A stretch of DNA of 64,000 nt from Moanibacter sp965226025 (lineage in GTDB: Bacteria > Verrucomicrobiota > Verrucomicrobiia > Opitutales > UBA2987), in assembly GCA_965226025.1 (NCBI GenBank), contig CBDDCD010000001.1, positions 310,001 through 374,000 on the forward strand, in the 5' to 3' direction. Positions within the stretch are counted from its first letter, which is position 1; each line of letters begins with the position of its first letter. The position numbers and the translations under genes were made by a program. Under the pieces are notes generated by a model that did not search any database, was not told where the DNA came from, and saw nothing but the letters and a program-made list of their open reading frames with translations. This document shows positions 60,854 to 64,000 of this stretch, in pieces.

Positions 60854-62299
60854 ATGAGCAGGTGGAAAGAAAAAGCGAGTCGGCTGGGTAGATTTCTACC
60901 AATGGATCGGCTGCGACGGGAAGTCCGCGACCGTTTAGAATCTACCGACGGCGCGGAATCCCTGGTTCTGGCCTGTTCCGGCGGTTCGGATTCGATTTGC
61001 CTCGTTTTGCTCATCTACGCGCATTTCCCTGATCGCCGAAAAACCATGAGGGTGGCCCATTTCAATCATGGCCTTCGCGGGTTGAATTCTGATGAAGACG
61101 AGCGATTCGCAGAGGGTTTGGCTTCGGCGCTCGATTTAGAGTTTTCAAGCGAGAAATGGAATCGGAAGGAGACGGGCAGTCTTTCCATGGAGATTGCGAG
61201 GGAGGCCCGATTTGAATTCTTTCGCCGGGTTCAGAGAGTATGCGAATCGAGGCTACTCTTGCTAGGACACCAGCTCGACGATGTAGCCGAAATGCTGCTT
61301 ATGCGCATTGCCAGGGGGAGCGGCACGGGCGGGATGGCGGCACCAAGGCCGGTGCACGAATTTCGGGAAGGGTTTGTCCACCTGCGTCCTCTGCTCGATC
61401 TCTCGCGATCTGAGATCGTGGATGCCTTGACTGAAGTGGGTTCGGAGTGGAGGGAGGACCCGTCGAATCAATTGGAGAAGTACACGCGCAATCGGCTTCG
61501 GAGGGAGGTTATTCCGGCGCTCAAAAGAGCTTCTCCGCAGGACGCAGTGAGAGGCGCAGGCCGGGCCCGCGACATCCTGGAGGAAGACGATGATGCGCTC
61601 AATTGGTGGCTGGACTCGCTGATCGGGCCGGCAAATAAGGGTAAATCGATCGATCTATCTCCCCTTCAAGACAAGCCGAAGGCCCTCTACCGGCGTGCCG
61701 TCGACCGGTTTCTCTGGAGCAACGGGGTCGGGGCGGTGCCGAGTCGAAAGTGTGGAGATCGGCTGGTTGAGGCCTCGATCAAGCAAGAGTCTCTAAGAGT
61801 GGAGCTGAGCAGGAAAACCTTCATTGGGGTCAAACAGTGTCGATTGTTTATGGAAGAAACGGAGAGCGATCCCAAGTGGACGAAGTTGAGAGTGAGGGCT
61901 CCAGTGGTTGTCTATTTTCCATGCGGTTCCTTTCTATGTGTCTACGCGGGGACTTTGGGCAAATCAAAGCGCGCTGAGGTGAGAAACGGAAGGTGCTGCG
62001 AAAAAAAGGAAGCTTATCTGCATATGAATCGAAAGGAGACGCCGGATCTAACGCTGAGGAGGTGGCAGCCGGGTGATCGCTACCGTCCCCTCGGAGCACC
62101 TGGCCGAATGAAACTGCAGGACCTTTTTACGAATCGAAAGATCTCCCGGGCGGAACGGAAACTTTTGCCGGTTGTCTCCCTTGGCGATGGCGAAATCATC
62201 TGGTGCCCAGGCATCCCTCCTTCCGACGCGCACAAAATCAGACCAGACTCCGAGTTTGCTCTTAGGTTGACTTACTGCAGTTCTCCGTACCGACTATAA
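60854..62299 (+). CDS. tilS: tRNA(Ile)-lysidine synthase
   Basis: TilS converts the wobble cytidine of tRNA-Ile (CAU) to lysidine, using ATP. The PP-loop SLVLACSGGSDSICLVL (SGGSDS near residues 41-46), RVAHFNHGLRGLNSDEDE, SLSMEIAREARFEFF, LLGHQLDDVAEMLLMRIARG and YTRNRLRREVIPAL are the family landmarks, with the C-terminal substrate-binding region (LRRWQPGDRYRPLGAPGRMK) complete. Length is 481. The GVG/PGK-type order tilS then ftsH is widespread in bacteria. It starts at ATG 60854 after AGGTTGCCC. Confidence 0.94.
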   Translation: MSRWKEKASRLGRFLPMDRLRREVRDRLESTDGAESLVLACSGGSDSICLVLLIYAHFPDRRKTMRVAHFNHGLRGLNSDEDERFAEGLASALDLEFSSEKWNRKETGSLSMEIAREARFEFFRRVQRVCESRLLLLGHQLDDVAEMLLMRIARGSGTGGMAAPRPVHEFREGFVHLRPLLDLSRSEIVDALTEVGSEWREDPSNQLEKYTRNRLRREVIPALKRASPQDAVRGAGRARDILEEDDDALNWWLDSLIGPANKGKSIDLSPLQDKPKALYRRAVDRFLWSNGVGAVPSRKCGDRLVEASIKQESLRVELSRKTFIGVKQCRLFMEETESDPKWTKLRVRAPVVVYFPCGSFLCVYAGTLGKSKRAEVRNGRCCEKKEAYLHMNRKETPDLTLRRWQPGDRYRPLGAPGRMKLQDLFTNRKISRAERKLLPVVSLGDGEIIWCPGIPPSDAHKIRPDSEFALRLTYCSSPYRL

Positions 62300-62335
62300 T
62301 TGAACGTTGCCGTACGCATCCAAGGATGAAACGAA

Positions 62336-64000
62336 ATGTCTGACGAAGACTATCAAGATCGAGGAACACAACCACCGCGAGGTCCCAATTCGGATCGTTT
62401 TAAGCCGATTCTTGTTTGGATGGTTGTGATCGGGGTGCTCTTCAGCCTATACTTTTTCACCGATCCTAGGCCGCGAACCAAGGATGCGTGGACTATCAAG
62501 GACGTAATCCGGTCGGCGGAGGAAGGGAGAATCGCTAAAGGAACTATAAAATCCGAGCCGACCGGGGGTCCTCAGTGGACGGAGATTACCGTAACCCTGA
62601 AGGACGCGCCGCAGGGGGAAGAGCAGCTCTACGTAGCAAAAGGACGTCTGACGGACGAAAACCTGGAGCGGTTGCAAGAGACAGGGCTCTTCAAAGAGAA
62701 TCCTGCCAGCACTCTTTTCACTGAGATTCTGCTCACTCTACTGCCTTTCGTGATCATTATCGGGGTCCTCTATTTCCTCTTTGTGCGCCAATTAAAAATG
62801 GCCGGGCGAGGTGCGATGAGTTTTGGAAAGAGTCGCGCGAAGATGCTCACTCGGGAGCGCGAAAAGGTGAATTTTCAGGATGTAGCGGGCTGTGATGAGG
62901 CGAAGGAGGATGTCCAGGAGATCGTCGAATTTCTGAAAGACCCCAAGAAATTTCAGAAGATTGGCGGGCACATCCCGAAAGGGGTTCTGCTGGTAGGTCC
63001 GCCGGGGACGGGAAAGACATTGCTGGCACGTGCGGTGGCGGGTGAGGCGGAAGTTCCCTTTTTCAGTATCAGTGGATCCGATTTCGTGGAGATGTTTGTC
63101 GGGGTCGGGGCTGCTCGAGTTCGAGACATGTTTGAACAGGGCCGAAAGAATGCGCCCTGCATCATTTTTATCGATGAGATTGACGCCGTTGGTCGCCAAC
63201 GGGGCGCGGGACTGGGTGGAGGTAACGATGAACGCGAGCAGACTCTTAACTCGCTTCTGGTGGAGATGGACGGATTTGATTCGCATGAAGGTGTAATTAT
63301 TGTCGCGGCAACCAACCGGCCGGACGTCCTCGACAGCGCTCTTCTCAGACCCGGGAGATTCGACCGGGAGGTCGTGATCGATATGCCCGATCTCACGGGG
63401 AGGGAAGAGATTCTAAGAGTCCACGCCAAAAAGATCAAAATGGCGGAGTCGGCTGACCTACACATTGTAGCCCGCAACACGCCGGGATTTTCGGGAGCGG
63501 ACCTCGCAAACGTCCTCAATGAAGCTGCGTTGCTGGCGGCCCGCTACGAGAAGAAGGAAGTGGAAATGGTCGACCTCGACAATGCTCGCGACAAGATCGC
63601 CTTCGGGAGGGAGCGTCGTCGTTTGATGGATGACGAGGATAAGCGAATCACGGCCTTTCATGAAGCGGGACATGCTCTCGTCGCGGGGGTGATTGATGAC
63701 GACCATCTGCCAATTCACAAGGTGACAATCATCCCTCGAGGGCAGAGCTTGGGGAGCACGATGTTCATGCCGAAGAAGGATATTCTAAATCATGCCAAGA
63801 AGCGCGTGCTCAATCAGATTTGCTGGGCGATGGGGGGTCGAGTTGCGGAAGAACAGAAGTTTGACGATATTACAAGCGGCGCCGCGAGCGATATAAAGAT
63901 GGCGACGAAACTTGCGCGCCACATGGTCTGCGACTGGGGCATGAGCGAATTGGGACCGGTCGCATTCGGTGAGAACCAGGACCACATCTTTCTCGGAAAG
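62336..64000 (+). CDS. ftsH: ATP-dependent zinc metalloprotease FtsH (3' end outside window)
   Basis: FtsH is a membrane-anchored AAA+ protease that degrades misfolded membrane proteins and regulators such as LpxC. From ATG 62336 the frame is open to the window end (555 codons). It has a first membrane helix (FKPILVWMVVIGVLFSLYFF, about 23-42), a periplasmic loop, a second helix (LLTLLPFVIIIGVLYFLFV), the FQDVAGCDEAKEDVQE link, Walker A GPPGTGKT (near 221), Walker B CIIFIDEID, the SRH arginines (ATNRPDVLDSALLRPGRFDR) and the zinc motif HEAGH (near 441). It follows tilS by 36 bases and is likely co-transcribed with it. Confidence 0.97.
   Translation, partial: MSDEDYQDRGTQPPRGPNSDRFKPILVWMVVIGVLFSLYFFTDPRPRTKDAWTIKDVIRSAEEGRIAKGTIKSEPTGGPQWTEITVTLKDAPQGEEQLYVAKGRLTDENLERLQETGLFKENPASTLFTEILLTLLPFVIIIGVLYFLFVRQLKMAGRGAMSFGKSRAKMLTREREKVNFQDVAGCDEAKEDVQEIVEFLKDPKKFQKIGGHIPKGVLLVGPPGTGKTLLARAVAGEAEVPFFSISGSDFVEMFVGVGAARVRDMFEQGRKNAPCIIFIDEIDAVGRQRGAGLGGGNDEREQTLNSLLVEMDGFDSHEGVIIVAATNRPDVLDSALLRPGRFDREVVIDMPDLTGREEILRVHAKKIKMAESADLHIVARNTPGFSGADLANVLNEAALLAARYEKKEVEMVDLDNARDKIAFGRERRRLMDDEDKRITAFHEAGHALVAGVIDDDHLPIHKVTIIPRGQSLGSTMFMPKKDILNHAKKRVLNQICWAMGGRVAEEQKFDDITSGAASDIKMATKLARHMVCDWGMSELGPVAFGENQDHIFLGK

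Noticed and set aside
1..64000. CRISPR arrays, tRNA or rRNA genes, prophage
   Set aside because: No regularly spaced repeats, cloverleaf or rRNA sequence, and no phage structural gene was recognised on either strand by eye.

Overview
The window looks like a chromosomal piece of a Gram-negative, LPS-bearing bacterium of about 54% GC (estimated by eye). Housekeeping content (rpsO-pnp, prfB, serS-tilS-ftsH, a lipid A acyltransferase next to an MsbA-like exporter) together with many hybrid histidine kinases and charged repeat proteins is compatible with Verrucomicrobiota (Opitutae-like). That placement is inference; no rRNA or tRNA gene was recognised to anchor it.

Layout. 1-2515: nested debris, namely the 3' half of an insertion sequence, a DruA/DUF4338 fragment cut by it, and a sensor kinase cut by the DruA unit. 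2703-7883: sugar genes including rfbF and rfbH, which point to a CDP-linked 3,6-dideoxy or deoxy sugar, plus an RfbC-like epimerase and two extended SDR enzymes. 8078-28686 and 32280-32906: a surface-glycan locus built around nonulosonic (sialic/legionaminic-like) acid. It has two NeuB-type synthases, a NeuC-type hydrolysing epimerase, a PtmE-like CBS-nucleotidyltransferase, a cytidylyltransferase fused to a Gfo/Idh oxidoreductase, a separate NeuA-like cytidylyltransferase, a methyltransferase, several glycosyltransferases and UDP-galactopyranose mutase (galactofuranose). 28744-32120: two overlapping sensor-kinase genes. 34877-37248: a small operon of exported and TPR proteins. 37355-41456: a kinase-receiver hybrid and a NarL-type regulator split by an insertion sequence. 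41549-44083: prfB, with its programmed +1 frameshift site, and a conserved hypothetical. 44034-48773: a giant exported protein with two GH16-like modules. 48996-53107: rpsO, pnp, a DciA/DUF721 protein and a HAD phosphatase. 55169-59273: MFS remnant, MsbA-like ABC exporter and an LpxL-glycosyltransferase fusion. 59417-64000: serS, tilS, ftsH (cut by the window end).

Two layers of mobile DNA shape the window. Five copies (four complete) of one roughly 1.82 kb DDE insertion sequence, best matching the ISNCY/ISDol1-like description, sit with their own 6-7 bp target duplications and are almost identical, so they moved recently. One IS200-like element is also present. A second layer is a family of about ten short (60-130 bp) non-coding inverted-repeat elements ending in TAGGA(A/G)TCTGTCGG, scattered mostly between genes and repeatedly placed exactly on the stop codon of a neighbour. 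Several glycan genes are frameshifted, fused or interrupted, so the locus appears to be decaying or recently remodelled.
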